Below the pieces are notes generated by a model. The model saw nothing but the letters and a program-made list of their open reading frames with translations, did no database searches and was not told where the DNA came from. A stretch of DNA of 41,855 nt from Pseudomonas thivervalensis (lineage in GTDB: Bacteria; Pseudomonadota; Gammaproteobacteria; Pseudomonadales; Pseudomonadaceae): the NCBI RefSeq assembly GCF_001269655.1, contig NZ_LHVE01000005.1, forward strand, positions 1-41,855, read 5' to 3'. The stretch's first letter is position 1, and every line of letters begins with the position of its first letter. Positions 25,859 to 34,254 of this stretch are shown here, piece after piece. The translations under genes were made by a program, and so were the position numbers.

Positions 25859-27076
25859 ATGTCCGCCACCGCAACGCCCGTCCGTCCCGCGCCGGATCAC
25901 CACGCCCAGTTCATCGAGCTGCTGCACACCAGCCTTGAACAAAACGCGTTCATCAAACTGGTGCTGGCCAAGTACGTGGGGGACGAAGCGGACCTCCAGC
26001 GGCTGAACATCAAGCAACTGACGGTCAAGGACCAGCCGTGCCTGTCCTTCGTCTACCGCTACAAGACCCGCGACATCACCAAGAATTTCCCGCTGGCCGA
26101 AGGCGTGGACACCATTGCCGCGCTGTTGCCAGCGTCGTTCAAGAACGCCCATTTGCTGGCGGTCACCGACGAGGCTCAGCTGGAATACAGCAAGAAGGGC
26201 AAGAGCTCGCTGTTCAGGAGCAAGCCCCAGCAACTGCGGGAAGTGCCGTCTGCCGAGCACAACCGCGAGAAAAACCGCTTCCTTGACCTGAACCGGCCAT
26301 TTCTGGCCGATCTGGGCGTGACCAACCACAAGCACGAGCTGATTCCGGCGATGTCGCGCAAGTGGAAGCAGATCAACAAGTTCATCGAGGTCTTCAGCCA
26401 TGCGCTGACGTCTTCGCCGTTGGCCCTGGACAAACCGGTGCGGGTCTCGGATTTCGGTTCGGGCAAGGGCTACCTGACCTTCGCCATCCATGATTACCTG
26501 CGCAACACCTTGCAGGCCGAAGGCGTGGTGACGGGCGTCGAGCTGCGTGAAGACATGGTCAAGCTCTGCAACGAAGCCGCCGCACGCCTGGAGCATCCGG
26601 GCCTGAGCTTCCAGCACGGTGACGTGCGCAGCGTGGCGCCGAGTGCGGTGGATGTGATGATCGCCTTGCATGCCTGTGACATCGCCACCGACTACGCGAT
26701 CCACATGGGCATTCGCTCGGGCGCCTCGATCATCATGTGCTCGCCGTGCTGCCACAAGCAGATCCGCCTGCAGATCCAGAGCCCGGCGTTGCTCAAACCG
26801 ATGCTGCAATACGGCCTGCACCTGGGCCAGCAGGCGGAAATGGTCACCGACAGTTTGCGGGCGCTGTTCCTCGAAGCCTGTGGCTACGAGACCAAGGTGT
26901 TCGAGTTCATCTCCCTGGACCACACCAATAAGAACAAGATGATCCTGGCCGTTAAACGCGCAGAACCTGCGGACCCTGCCGAGCTGCTGGCGAAAATCGA
27001 AGAGCTCAAGGCTTTCTACCACATCACCGAGCACTGCCTCGAAACGCTGCTGCGGGCTGATGGTTACCTTGCCTGA
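25859..27076 (+). CDS. SAM-dependent methyltransferase (Methyltransf_32-like)
   Basis: 405 residues from ATG 25859 (MSATATPVRPAPDHHAQF). The frame is open further up to 25751 but without family support. Class I methyltransferase motifs: SDFGSGKGYLTFAIHDYL (motif I, about residue 200), VVTGVELREDMVKLCNEA, FQHGDVRSVAP, and VDVMIALHACDIATDYAI. A CSPCCHKQI cysteine block follows near residue 300. The N-terminal 190 residues form a separate domain (YRYKTRDITKNFPLAEG). The LHACD and CCHKQ pattern is shared with RNA-modifying Trm13/METTL-like enzymes, so an RNA substrate is possible but unproven. Confidence 0.88.
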   Translation: MSATATPVRPAPDHHAQFIELLHTSLEQNAFIKLVLAKYVGDEADLQRLNIKQLTVKDQPCLSFVYRYKTRDITKNFPLAEGVDTIAALLPASFKNAHLLAVTDEAQLEYSKKGKSSLFRSKPQQLREVPSAEHNREKNRFLDLNRPFLADLGVTNHKHELIPAMSRKWKQINKFIEVFSHALTSSPLALDKPVRVSDFGSGKGYLTFAIHDYLRNTLQAEGVVTGVELREDMVKLCNEAAARLEHPGLSFQHGDVRSVAPSAVDVMIALHACDIATDYAIHMGIRSGASIIMCSPCCHKQIRLQIQSPALLKPMLQYGLHLGQQAEMVTDSLRALFLEACGYETKVFEFISLDHTNKNKMILAVKRAEPADPAELLAKIEELKAFYHITEHCLETLLRADGYLA

Positions 27077-27095
27077 CCTACTGGCGCATTACCCC

Positions 27096-27185
27096 TGTGG
27101 GAGCGAGCCTGCTCGCGATTGAACGATGACGCGGTATGCCTGATAAAACGCGTCGCCTGAATCGCGAGCAGGCTCGCTCCCACAG
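27096..27185. repeat. Class A REP pair (REPIN)
   Basis: TGTGGGAGCGAGCCTGCTCG and its inverted partner, 90 bp overall, between the methyltransferase and DJ-1 genes. Confidence 0.9.
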
Positions 27186-27316
27186 GTTGCATCCAGCAGC
27201 CTGCATCCAACGGAGTGCAGCCCGTCAGGTCATGACCCGGTTACCGCTCGCCAGCTGACACTCCGGGCTACCTTTAATGCGTTAACCCTCACGCATTCCC
27301 AAAGGAGCCCCTTTCC

Positions 27317-27898
27317 ATGGCCGCCAAGAAAATCCTGATGCTGGTCGGCGATTACGTCGAAGATTATGAAGTCATGGTGCCGTTCCAGGCCTTGCAGATG
27401 GTCGGTCACACCGTGCACGCGGTCTGCCCGGATAAAAAGGCCGGGCAGACGGTGCGCACGGCGATCCATGATTTCGAAGGCGACCAGACCTACAGTGAAA
27501 AACCGGGGCACTTGTTCGCCCTCAATCATGATTTCGCCAGTGTCCAGGCCGCCGACTACGACGCGCTGCTGGTGCCGGGTGGGCGTGCGCCGGAATACCT
27601 GCGCCTGAATGAAGCGGTCCTGCAATTGGTGCGTGATTTCGATCTGGCGGGCAAGCCGATTGCCGCGGTGTGCCACGGTGCGCAATTGCTGGCAGCGGCG
27701 GGCATCCTCGAAGGGCGTGAATGCAGCGCCTACCCAGCGTGTGCCCCGGAAGTCCGGCTGGCGGGCGGGACCTATATGGACATTCCCGTGACCGAAGGCC
27801 ATGTCCAGGGCAACCTGGCGACCGCACCGGCCTGGCCTGCGCACCCAAGCTGGCTGGCGGGGTTCCTGACCCTGCTGGGCACGGCCATCACTTTGTAG
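27317..27898 (+). CDS. DJ-1/PfpI family protein
   Basis: 193 residues, ATG 27317 with AAAGGAG nine bases before it. Flavodoxin-like DJ-1/PfpI fold: [20 protein letters not shown] (acid at the active site), [17 protein letters not shown], and [18 protein letters not shown], where Cys is the nucleophilic elbow with adjacent His. Family members are stress proteins, proposed as proteases, deglycases or glyoxalases. Which activity applies cannot be read from sequence. It is followed 71 bp later by the YegP-like gene on the same strand. Confidence 0.92.
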   Translation: MAAKKILMLVGDYVEDYEVMVPFQALQMVGHTVHAVCPDKKAGQTVRTAIHDFEGDQTYSEKPGHLFALNHDFASVQAADYDALLVPGGRAPEYLRLNEAVLQLVRDFDLAGKPIAAVCHGAQLLAAAGILEGRECSAYPACAPEVRLAGGTYMDIPVTEGHVQGNLATAPAWPAHPSWLAGFLTLLGTAITL

Positions 27899-27969
27899 TA
27901 AGGCACTGGCGGGACAAGCGCAGCGGGTCTTTACTCTCGGGGCATGCCCTCATTGCCTGGAGAACAATC

Positions 27970-28314
27970 ATGTCCGGATGGTACGAAATCAGCAAAAGCA
28001 GCAGTGGCCAGTTTCGGTTTGTGCTCAAGGCGGCCAACGCCGAGACCCTCTTGACCAGCGAGCTGTATACCACCCGCAGCGGCGCCGACGGCGGCATTGC
28101 TGCGGTGCAGAAAAACAGTCCGCTGGCCGAGCGCTATGAGCTCAAGAATACCAAGGACGGCCATCCGTACTTCAACCTCAAGGCCGGCAACCACGAAGTG
28201 ATTGGCAGCAGTGAGGCGTATTCATCGGACGCAGCCCGGGACAAAGGCATCGCCAGCGTCAAGTCCAACGGACCGACGACAGTCATCAAGGACAAGACCG
28301 TGGCTGCACTCTGA
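27970..28314 (+). CDS. YegP-like DUF1508 protein with two repeats
   Basis: 114 residues made of two DUF1508 units: MSGWYEISKSSSGQFRFVLK with ELYTTRSGADGGIAAVQKN, and YELKNTKDGHPYFNLKAGN with EAYSSDAARDKGIASVKSN. The duplicated layout is that of E. coli YegP. The function is unknown; it is probably a small cytoplasmic stress-related protein. ATG 27970 follows GGAGAACAATC. Confidence 0.92.
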   Translation: MSGWYEISKSSSGQFRFVLKAANAETLLTSELYTTRSGADGGIAAVQKNSPLAERYELKNTKDGHPYFNLKAGNHEVIGSSEAYSSDAARDKGIASVKSNGPTTVIKDKTVAAL

Positions 28315-28353
28315 ACCCATCCCTATGGGAGCGAGCCTGCTGTAACGAGTGGG

Positions 28354-28481
28354 CTTTTGTGGCGAGGGAGCTTGCTCCCGCTGGACCGCGAAGCGGTCCC
28401 CATCGGTTCCAAGAACAGGCAGCAGGCTCACAAAATGACGACTGCTGCGCAGCCGAGCGGGAGCAAGCTCCCTCGCCACAG
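28354..28481. repeat. Long class B REP pair, copy 2, plus truncated class A REP
   Basis: Matches copy 1 at 25481-25608 through CTGGACCGCGAAGCGGTCCC and CCATCGGTTCCAAG and the outer arms. Just before it, 28325-28341 is a broken class A REP (GGGAGCGAGCCTGCTG) that lacks its partner. Confidence 0.88.
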
Positions 28482-28527
28482 TCATGCGCTGACCTGGCAT
28501 TGAGTTTCCAGGTCATGTAGTCCGAGG

Positions 28528-29547
28528 CTAAACCTCCACCGGCACCGACAATTTCGGGTCGCCCAACGGATGGCTCTTGGCATCGAAGAAGCGCAATTGC
28601 ACGTCCAGCCCCTGGAACACCTTGGCGAAATGCCGCTTCTGATGCTGGATGAACGCCTGGCTACGGGGATAGATCGAAATCGCCACGGTTTTCGGGGCGG
28701 CCAGGCGCAGGGCATGGACAATGTGCCGGTCCTGCTCGCCGAGGGCGTGGCCGAACAGGCACAGGTTGTCGCCATGGTGCAGCAACTGGTCGTAGCAGAA
28801 CGACAGGTAATCACTGCTGCGGATGGTCTTGAGCTTGTCGGTGCTGGGGCCTTCATTGACGAACAGCGGCACGTCGTCGAGGGTCTTGATCGTGTTATTG
28901 ATGGCGAAACTGCCCAGCAAGGTGCCTTCGGTGGACGTGAGCTTGCGCGCCGTGCCGTCCTGGTTGCGCACCAGGTGCAGGCCGCCGTGCAGGTACAGCA
29001 GGCGTGGTTTGTCCGTGTTCGCCTGGCTCAGGTCGAAACTGTGGTCATTGCCGAAAAACAGGTCGGTGATGGTCTCGGCTTCATGCTGGATCGCCCAGTA
29101 GTTGAGCAAGTCGTAATTGGTGGTGAACACCGTGCGGTAGCGGCTCAGCTCCCGGTTGAGCGTCGCCAGGGTCGACGGCTGCACCAGCCGCCACGGGATG
29201 TGCACCGCGTGCACGGTGTTGATCAGCGCTTCCTTGATCGCGTAATAGCGGTTACGCGGGGCGGCGGAGCTGACGGCCAGGGCCTTGTTGACCCGACTGG
29301 TGGTTTTCAGTGCACCGAGCACCTGTTCGAAGCTGCGGGTCTGCATCGCGTCGAACACGCTCAGTTCCGACGGGCTCAGGGGTTTTTCTTCGACGGTGCG
29401 GGCATTTTCGAACAGCGAGTCATAGCCGAAATCGTCCCACACCGCACGGCTGGCGCCATTGCCCAGCAGCAACCCGCTGAAGGCGGTGTCGGCGCGCAAG
29501 GCCTCCCAGTCTTCGAGCCGGGTGTCGTATTCCTGGAAATCGGTCAT
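28528..29547 (-). CDS. DUF4917 family protein with SIR2-like motifs
   Basis: 339 residues from ATG 29547 ([20 protein letters not shown]). ATG 29559 or a TTG at 29574 are other possible starts, and no ribosome site decides. Motifs in order match the SIR2-like Rossmann fold: [20 protein letters not shown] (nucleotide loop, about residue 26), [20 protein letters not shown] (the TTNYD motif, about residue 132), [12 protein letters not shown] (LHG), and [19 protein letters not shown] (FGxSxxxxD type). DUF4917 is assigned from this pattern. The biochemical role is unknown; related SIR2-like domains include NAD-cleaving defence enzymes. It is a single gene, divergent from the alcohol dehydrogenase. 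Confidence 0.85.
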   Translation of the reverse strand: MTDFQEYDTRLEDWEALRADTAFSGLLLGNGASRAVWDDFGYDSLFENARTVEEKPLSPSELSVFDAMQTRSFEQVLGALKTTSRVNKALAVSSAAPRNRYYAIKEALINTVHAVHIPWRLVQPSTLATLNRELSRYRTVFTTNYDLLNYWAIQHEAETITDLFFGNDHSFDLSQANTDKPRLLYLHGGLHLVRNQDGTARKLTSTEGTLLGSFAINNTIKTLDDVPLFVNEGPSTDKLKTIRSSDYLSFCYDQLLHHGDNLCLFGHALGEQDRHIVHALRLAAPKTVAISIYPRSQAFIQHQKRHFAKVFQGLDVQLRFFDAKSHPLGDPKLSVPVEV

Positions 29548-29689
29548 CGCAAGGATCATCTCAAAACGTGGCAAAGGCAGGTCGCGACTTTATCACGACC
29601 CAGTCTTGAGCCAGATCAAGATACATCGTGACTACTCGGTCAATCCTGTACGCCCCTGCCGATCCGGCCTCTTCCAGGAGCGTGACCCC

Positions 29690-30838
29690 ATGAGCAGCAC
29701 TTTTTTCATCCCCGCCGTGAACATCATGGGTCTGGGTTGCCTCGACGAGGCCATGACCGCCATCCGCAACTACGGCTTTCGCAAGGCGCTGATCGTCACG
29801 GACGCGGGGCTGGCCAAGGCCGGCGTCGCCAGCAAGGTCGCCGGCCTGCTGGCGCTGCAGGACGTCGACTCGGTGATTTTCGACGGCGCCAAGCCCAACC
29901 CGAGCATTGCCAATGTCGAACTCGGTCTGGGTTTGCTCAAGGAAAGCCAGTGCGATTTCGTGGTGTCCCTGGGCGGTGGTTCGCCTCATGACTGTGCCAA
30001 GGGCATCGCCTTGTGCGCCACCAACGGCGGGCAGATCCGTGACTATGAAGGTGTCGACCGTTCAAGCAAGCCGCAACTGCCGCTGATTGCTATCAATACC
30101 ACCGCCGGCACCGCCAGCGAAATGACCCGTTTCTGCATCATCACCGACGAGACACGTCATGTGAAAATGGCGATTGTCGATCGCAACGTGACCCCGCTGA
30201 TGTCGGTGAACGACCCGGCGTTGATGGTGGCGATGCCCAAGGGCCTGACGGCCGCCACCGGCATGGACGCGCTGACCCATGCGGTCGAGGCTTATGTTTC
30301 CACCGCCGCCACCCCGATTACCGATGCCTGCGCCCTGAAGGCCATCACCCTGATCAGCAATAACCTGCGCTTGGCCGTGCGCGACGGCAACGATCTGGCG
30401 GCGCGGGAAAACATGGCCTACGCGCAGTTTCTCGCGGGGATGGCATTCAACAATGCGTCGTTGGGTTTCGTGCATGCCATGGCGCATCAACTGGGTGGTT
30501 TTTACGACTTGCCTCACGGCGTGTGCAATGCCGTGCTGTTGCCCCATGTACAGAGTTTCAACGCCTCGGTGTGCGCCGCTCGCCTGACCGATGTGGCCCA
30601 TGCCATGGGAGCCGATACACGTGGCTTCAGCCCGGAAGAGGGGGCTCGCAATGCGATAGCGGCGATTCGCAGCCTGGCCCAGGACGTGGACATTCCGGCC
30701 GGTTTGCGTGACTTGGGCGTGCGCCTCAACGACGTACCGGTGCTGGCCGCCAACGCCCTGAAAGACGCCTGTGGCCTGACCAACCCACGGGCGGCGGACC
30801 AGCGGCAGATCGAAGAGATTTTCCGCAGCGCATTCTAG
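29690..30838 (+). CDS. Iron-containing alcohol dehydrogenase (group III)
   Basis: 382 residues, ATG 29690 with CCAGGAG nine bases upstream. NAD-binding [11 protein letters not shown] (about residue 97). Iron ligands are the Asp and His of [12 protein letters not shown] (about residues 193-197) and two His in [20 protein letters not shown] (about 262-278). It oxidises or reduces primary alcohols and diols. Pseudomonas ErcA and AdhB-like enzymes belong here, but the substrate is not evident. The stop TAG lies on the boundary of the MITE-like element that follows. Confidence 0.93.
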   Translation: MSSTFFIPAVNIMGLGCLDEAMTAIRNYGFRKALIVTDAGLAKAGVASKVAGLLALQDVDSVIFDGAKPNPSIANVELGLGLLKESQCDFVVSLGGGSPHDCAKGIALCATNGGQIRDYEGVDRSSKPQLPLIAINTTAGTASEMTRFCIITDETRHVKMAIVDRNVTPLMSVNDPALMVAMPKGLTAATGMDALTHAVEAYVSTAATPITDACALKAITLISNNLRLAVRDGNDLAARENMAYAQFLAGMAFNNASLGFVHAMAHQLGGFYDLPHGVCNAVLLPHVQSFNASVCAARLTDVAHAMGADTRGFSPEEGARNAIAAIRSLAQDVDIPAGLRDLGVRLNDVPVLAANALKDACGLTNPRAADQRQIEEIFRSAF

Positions 30839-30992
30839 GCTTTGTATGAAAAGTCGCCGAGCGGCGATCAGGCAAGGCGAAAACAGGCGTGGAACGGCCG
30901 GGGTCGCGTTCGACTTGACGGTTGTCAATGAGCATTCCGAGCCTGTTTTCAACGCAGCATGATCGTCGCGCGGGCACTTTTCGTACAAAGCC
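30838..30992. mobile_element. MITE-like hairpin element with TA flanks
   Basis: 155 bp bounded by GGCTTTGTATGAAAAGT (30838-30854) and ACTTTTCGTACAAAGCC (30976-30992), 17-bp terminal inverted repeats with one mismatch. TA lies directly outside each end (30836-30837 and 30993-30994). A second internal stem pairs GCGAAAACAGGC with GCCTGTTTTCAACGC. There is no open reading frame inside. I recall similar hairpins in other Pseudomonas gaps. That it is a transposon derivative is inference from the ends and TA. Confidence 0.7.
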
Positions 30993-32155
30993 TAAGCGAC
31001 CCGGGGTGGCACGAACCTCACACAGAGCATCGCCGCCGCTCCCAGCAGTGCGCACAACGCCGCCAGCGGCCAGGCCTGTTGACTCAACAACAGGCTGGCC
31101 ATGGCACCGATCACCGAGGCCATCAGTTGATGCAGGAACCCGCTCAACGCCATGGCATAAGCGCCGGCCACCGGCGAGCCTTCATTGGCCAGGGACAGGC
31201 TGATGGGGTAGATCAACGACTGGCCAAATACCGCAAAGCAATATGGCAGCCAGAAGAGCAACGCTATGCTGCTCAGGGTGAGGCTACCCAGCAGCATGGT
31301 CACGCTGCCGCCGAGCACCAGCGCAATGCCCCAGTTCATCATTCGCCGTTGGCCGGTGCGCAGCACAAAAGCGTTCACCGCCAGTGCGCCGAGCAGATAC
31401 GCGGCACTGATTGGCCAACCCAGCAGGCCGTATTCAATGGCCGACCAGTGGAAGCTCTCCTGCAGGATCAGCGGCGCAGCGGTATTGAACGCGACGATCA
31501 CACCGTAACCCAGCCCACCGGCCAAGGCCGGCAGCAAAAAAGTTCGTTGCCGGAGTATCTGCCCATAGATGACCGATGCCGATTGCTCGGTGCCCGCCTG
31601 CACCAGCATCGGGAACCTGGCCCGCGACACCGCGGCGGCCATGGCCAGGCTGACGGCGCCCAAACCGTAAAAAATCGCCTCCCAGCCGAAAGCGGCCTGG
31701 ATCAATGAGCCCAGGTACTGGCCGATACCGAGGGCAATCACAAAGGCGATCGAGATCCAGGACAGCGCCTTGGCCAGCAGGTCGCCGCTGAAACTGTCAC
31801 GAATCAAGACCCGCGCCATCACCGAGATGCCGCTGGCGCCGATGCCCTGGATCAACCGGAGCGCCAGGAACGCCTCGATGGTTGTGCCCAGCGGCAGGGC
31901 CAGGTTTGCCAGGCCGTACAACCCCAATGCCGCCAGCAGGACCGGCTTGCGCCCCAGGCGCTGGCTCAGGCTGCCCCACAGCAACATGGGCAGCGCCATG
32001 CCGATCAGGTACACCGACAGGCCCCAGGAAACCCGGGACGCATCGGCGCCGAGATCCCGGGCGATAGCGGGCAGCGCCGGCAAATAGATGCTCATGCCCA
32101 GTTGTGCCAGGAAAACGGTGGTACAGGTGACGACCAGGGTTGTACGGTTATTCAT
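30992..32155 (-). CDS. MFS exporter, Bcr/CflA (DHA1) type
   Basis: 387 residues from ATG 32155 (MNNRTTLVVTCTTVFLAQLG). A GTG at 32185 would overlap the upstream gene. Twelve helices. Helix 1 has the Bcr/CflA form FLAQLGMSIYLPALPAIARD. The loop 2-3 motif A is GSLSQRLGRKPVLL. Helix 5 has RLIQGIGASGISVMARVLIRD (motif C region). It is a proton-driven exporter of drugs or small products. It starts 13 bp after the PLP enzyme gene, which points to export of that enzyme's product. Its TAG stop lies in the right flank of the MITE-like element. Confidence 0.9.
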   Translation of the reverse strand: MNNRTTLVVTCTTVFLAQLGMSIYLPALPAIARDLGADASRVSWGLSVYLIGMALPMLLWGSLSQRLGRKPVLLAALGLYGLANLALPLGTTIEAFLALRLIQGIGASGISVMARVLIRDSFSGDLLAKALSWISIAFVIALGIGQYLGSLIQAAFGWEAIFYGLGAVSLAMAAAVSRARFPMLVQAGTEQSASVIYGQILRQRTFLLPALAGGLGYGVIVAFNTAAPLILQESFHWSAIEYGLLGWPISAAYLLGALAVNAFVLRTGQRRMMNWGIALVLGGSVTMLLGSLTLSSIALLFWLPYCFAVFGQSLIYPISLSLANEGSPVAGAYAMALSGFLHQLMASVIGAMASLLLSQQAWPLAALCALLGAAAMLCVRFVPPRVA

Positions 32156-32168
32156 CGAGCGACCTGTC

Positions 32169-33404
32169 TCAGGGGCGGATGTCACGCCCGTGGGTCAGTA
32201 GCAGTTCGGTGATTTTTTCGCAAAACGAGCGAATCACGTCCGGCTCCATGTCGGCGCGCAGGGTAATGCGAATGGCAGCCTTGCCTTGCGGCACCACGGG
32301 GAAAAACACCGCCGAGGTGAAATACCCCAGTTCGGCCAGTTCAACTGCCAGGCTGTTGGCCAGCGCTGCTTCGCCGCAGGGCACCATGCGGATCGCCATG
32401 GGAGTGCCGTGCTGTTCGGTACGCACGAGGCTGTCGAAGAAGCGGATATTAACCTGCAAACGCTCCTGCAAGGCGGTGAATTCATGGCTGCGGTGCAGGC
32501 GGATAGAGGCCATGCCGGCACCGATGGCCGCAGCATTCAGGCTTTGGGACCAATTGCTCGGGCCACCGTAGCGCTGCACCAGCGCCTTGTGCCGTTCACA
32601 GCCAAACATGACCAGCCCGCCACTGGCACCGAACGACTTGGCCAGCGAGGCCACGATCAGGGTGCGCTCGTCCACGGCCGGGATACGCGAACGGACCAGG
32701 CCGGCGCCGGATTCGCCGACCGCAGACAGTGCGTGGGAATCGTCCAGATAAAGAAACAGGCCATAGCGTTGCTTGAGATACATCAGGCTATCCAGGTCCG
32801 CCATCCCACCCATGCTGTAGGCGCCGTCGGCCACATACGCCACGTCGCGCTGGCGTTTGCACAAGTCCTCGATGAAATCCATGTCGTTGTGCGGGCAGGT
32901 GATGACCTGGGTTTCATCGGCGCAGGCGGCCTTGCTGTGGTTCATTGAATAGTGGGCATGTTTGTCGAACACCATGACCGGCGAGCGATTCTGGGTGAAC
33001 GCGCCGCTGGCCAGCAATGGCAGGATTCCGGCGCTTGCCGCACTGCAAGACAGGGCACTGAGGCAACTGGCGCCAAACAGCTCCGACAATTGGGTCTCGT
33101 ACTGGTCCAGGATCGCCAGCTTGCAGCGATTCTTTGAGTTGGCGACCCGTAGGGTTCCGGTTTCCCACAGGGCGGTCATGGCGCCGTCCAGCAGTGCGGG
33201 GTGATAATCCAAGCCGAGGTAGGACGTGGTACAGAAGTGATGAAACGTCCGACCGTATTGGTCGACCAGCACATTGGGGGTCTTGACCTCGACATTCAGC
33301 CCTGAGATTTTTCCGGCCTCGGTGCTTTGCCAATCCGTGTCAGCGAGGGAAATGACCTTGCGGTAGTTGGTGAAATGATGGGGCGATTGAGCAGTCTGGT
33401 TCAT
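32169..33404 (-). CDS. Alpha-oxoamine synthase-like PLP enzyme (AONS/KBL/CqsA relative)
   Basis: 411-residue fold-type I PLP enzyme. Motifs: FCTTSYLGLDYHPALLDGAM (family start), FDKHAHYSMNHSKAACAD (PLP-stacking His), YVADGAYSMGGMADLDSL, LYLDDSHALSAVGESGAG (PLP Asp and His), and LIVASLAKSFGASGGLVMFG with the Schiff-base Lys. AONS-type enzymes condense an amino acid with an acyl thioester to an alpha-aminoketone. The usual glycine-rich GSRLxSG block before residue 120 is replaced by TLRVANSKNRCKLAILDQYE, so this is not ordinary BioF or Kbl. No biotin or threonine genes are nearby. It is coupled to an exporter. Confidence 0.88.
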   Translation of the reverse strand: MNQTAQSPHHFTNYRKVISLADTDWQSTEAGKISGLNVEVKTPNVLVDQYGRTFHHFCTTSYLGLDYHPALLDGAMTALWETGTLRVANSKNRCKLAILDQYETQLSELFGASCLSALSCSAASAGILPLLASGAFTQNRSPVMVFDKHAHYSMNHSKAACADETQVITCPHNDMDFIEDLCKRQRDVAYVADGAYSMGGMADLDSLMYLKQRYGLFLYLDDSHALSAVGESGAGLVRSRIPAVDERTLIVASLAKSFGASGGLVMFGCERHKALVQRYGGPSNWSQSLNAAAIGAGMASIRLHRSHEFTALQERLQVNIRFFDSLVRTEQHGTPMAIRMVPCGEAALANSLAVELAELGYFTSAVFFPVVPQGKAAIRITLRADMEPDVIRSFCEKITELLLTHGRDIRP

Positions 33405-33661
33405 GGTGCGATGACATTCCTTGGTTGATGGTGCTGTCCGTGGGGTGTTTCGGTAGCGGTGTGTTTCCAGACTTTACAGATTGTTGTGCAGGGCTTTGAA
33501 TCGGCTGTTTCCGGCGTGTTTGAGTGTCACTGGAGATTTCTGCGTAGGACTTTGCCTAGGACTCTGGCCGGGGAATCCGTTGGCGCTGTCGGAGCTTGGG
33601 AGCACCACGGATTTGCCCCAAGCCCGCTGGGTCATCACTTTTTTCTGAAGGTTGCTTGCCG

Positions 33662-34078
33662 ATGCTCTCAGGCCTCAATCATCTGACCCTTGCGGTCGCC
33701 GATCTGGATCGCAGCGTGGTTTTTTATGGCGAGCTGTTGCAGCTGCGCCTTGAAGCCAAATGGAACAACGGTGCGTATTTGTCGCTGCCGGGTTTGTGGT
33801 TGTGTCTGTCGTACGACCCGTTGCGCAGGCCTGAGCCAGCGGCGGACTACACCCATTACGCATTCAGCATCAATGCCGAACATTTTCCTGTGCTAGTGAC
33901 GCGGCTGAACGCGGCCCAGGTGTCATCGTGGCGAGACAATCGCAGCGAGGGGGATTCGTTCTACTTTCTCGACCCGGACGGGCACAAGCTGGAAGTCCAT
34001 GTGGGCGACCTGGCGTCGCGGTTGCAGGCCTGTCGGCAGGCACCGTATGCCGGCATGGTGTTTTTTACGGGGTCCTGA
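33662..34078 (+). CDS. fosA: Fosfomycin resistance glutathione transferase (FosA)
   Basis: 138-residue vicinal-oxygen-chelate enzyme that opens the fosfomycin epoxide with glutathione, using Mn(II) and K+. It starts [15 protein letters not shown], with metal ligand His7. The second His is in DYTHYAFSI, and the Glu ligand is in [15 protein letters not shown]. The potassium loop [16 protein letters not shown] and the tail [10 protein letters not shown] are as in P. aeruginosa FosA, which this resembles over its whole length. It is divergent from the PLP enzyme gene. The 257-bp gap must hold both promoters. Chromosomal fosA is common in pseudomonads. Confidence 0.93.
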   Translation: MLSGLNHLTLAVADLDRSVVFYGELLQLRLEAKWNNGAYLSLPGLWLCLSYDPLRRPEPAADYTHYAFSINAEHFPVLVTRLNAAQVSSWRDNRSEGDSFYFLDPDGHKLEVHVGDLASRLQACRQAPYAGMVFFTGS

Positions 34079-34254
34079 CGGGGCTGTGTCGAATCGCGTG
34101 GCCGACCTACTGGGCGTTTCATCCACTACGGTTGACTGCCTGCGCTATCCTCATCGGTATTGGGCGCGTCGGCCTCGCTCGTTGTATCGGCGTCACGAAC
34201 TGACCATCACCCGCTTCGCTCACCGCTGTATTACCCGGATGACCTCCAGCCCCC

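Noticed and set aside
33459..33686. Plus-strand frame of 75 codons before fosA
   Set aside because: GTG start without a ribosome site, overlaps the fosA start, and composition does not look coding.
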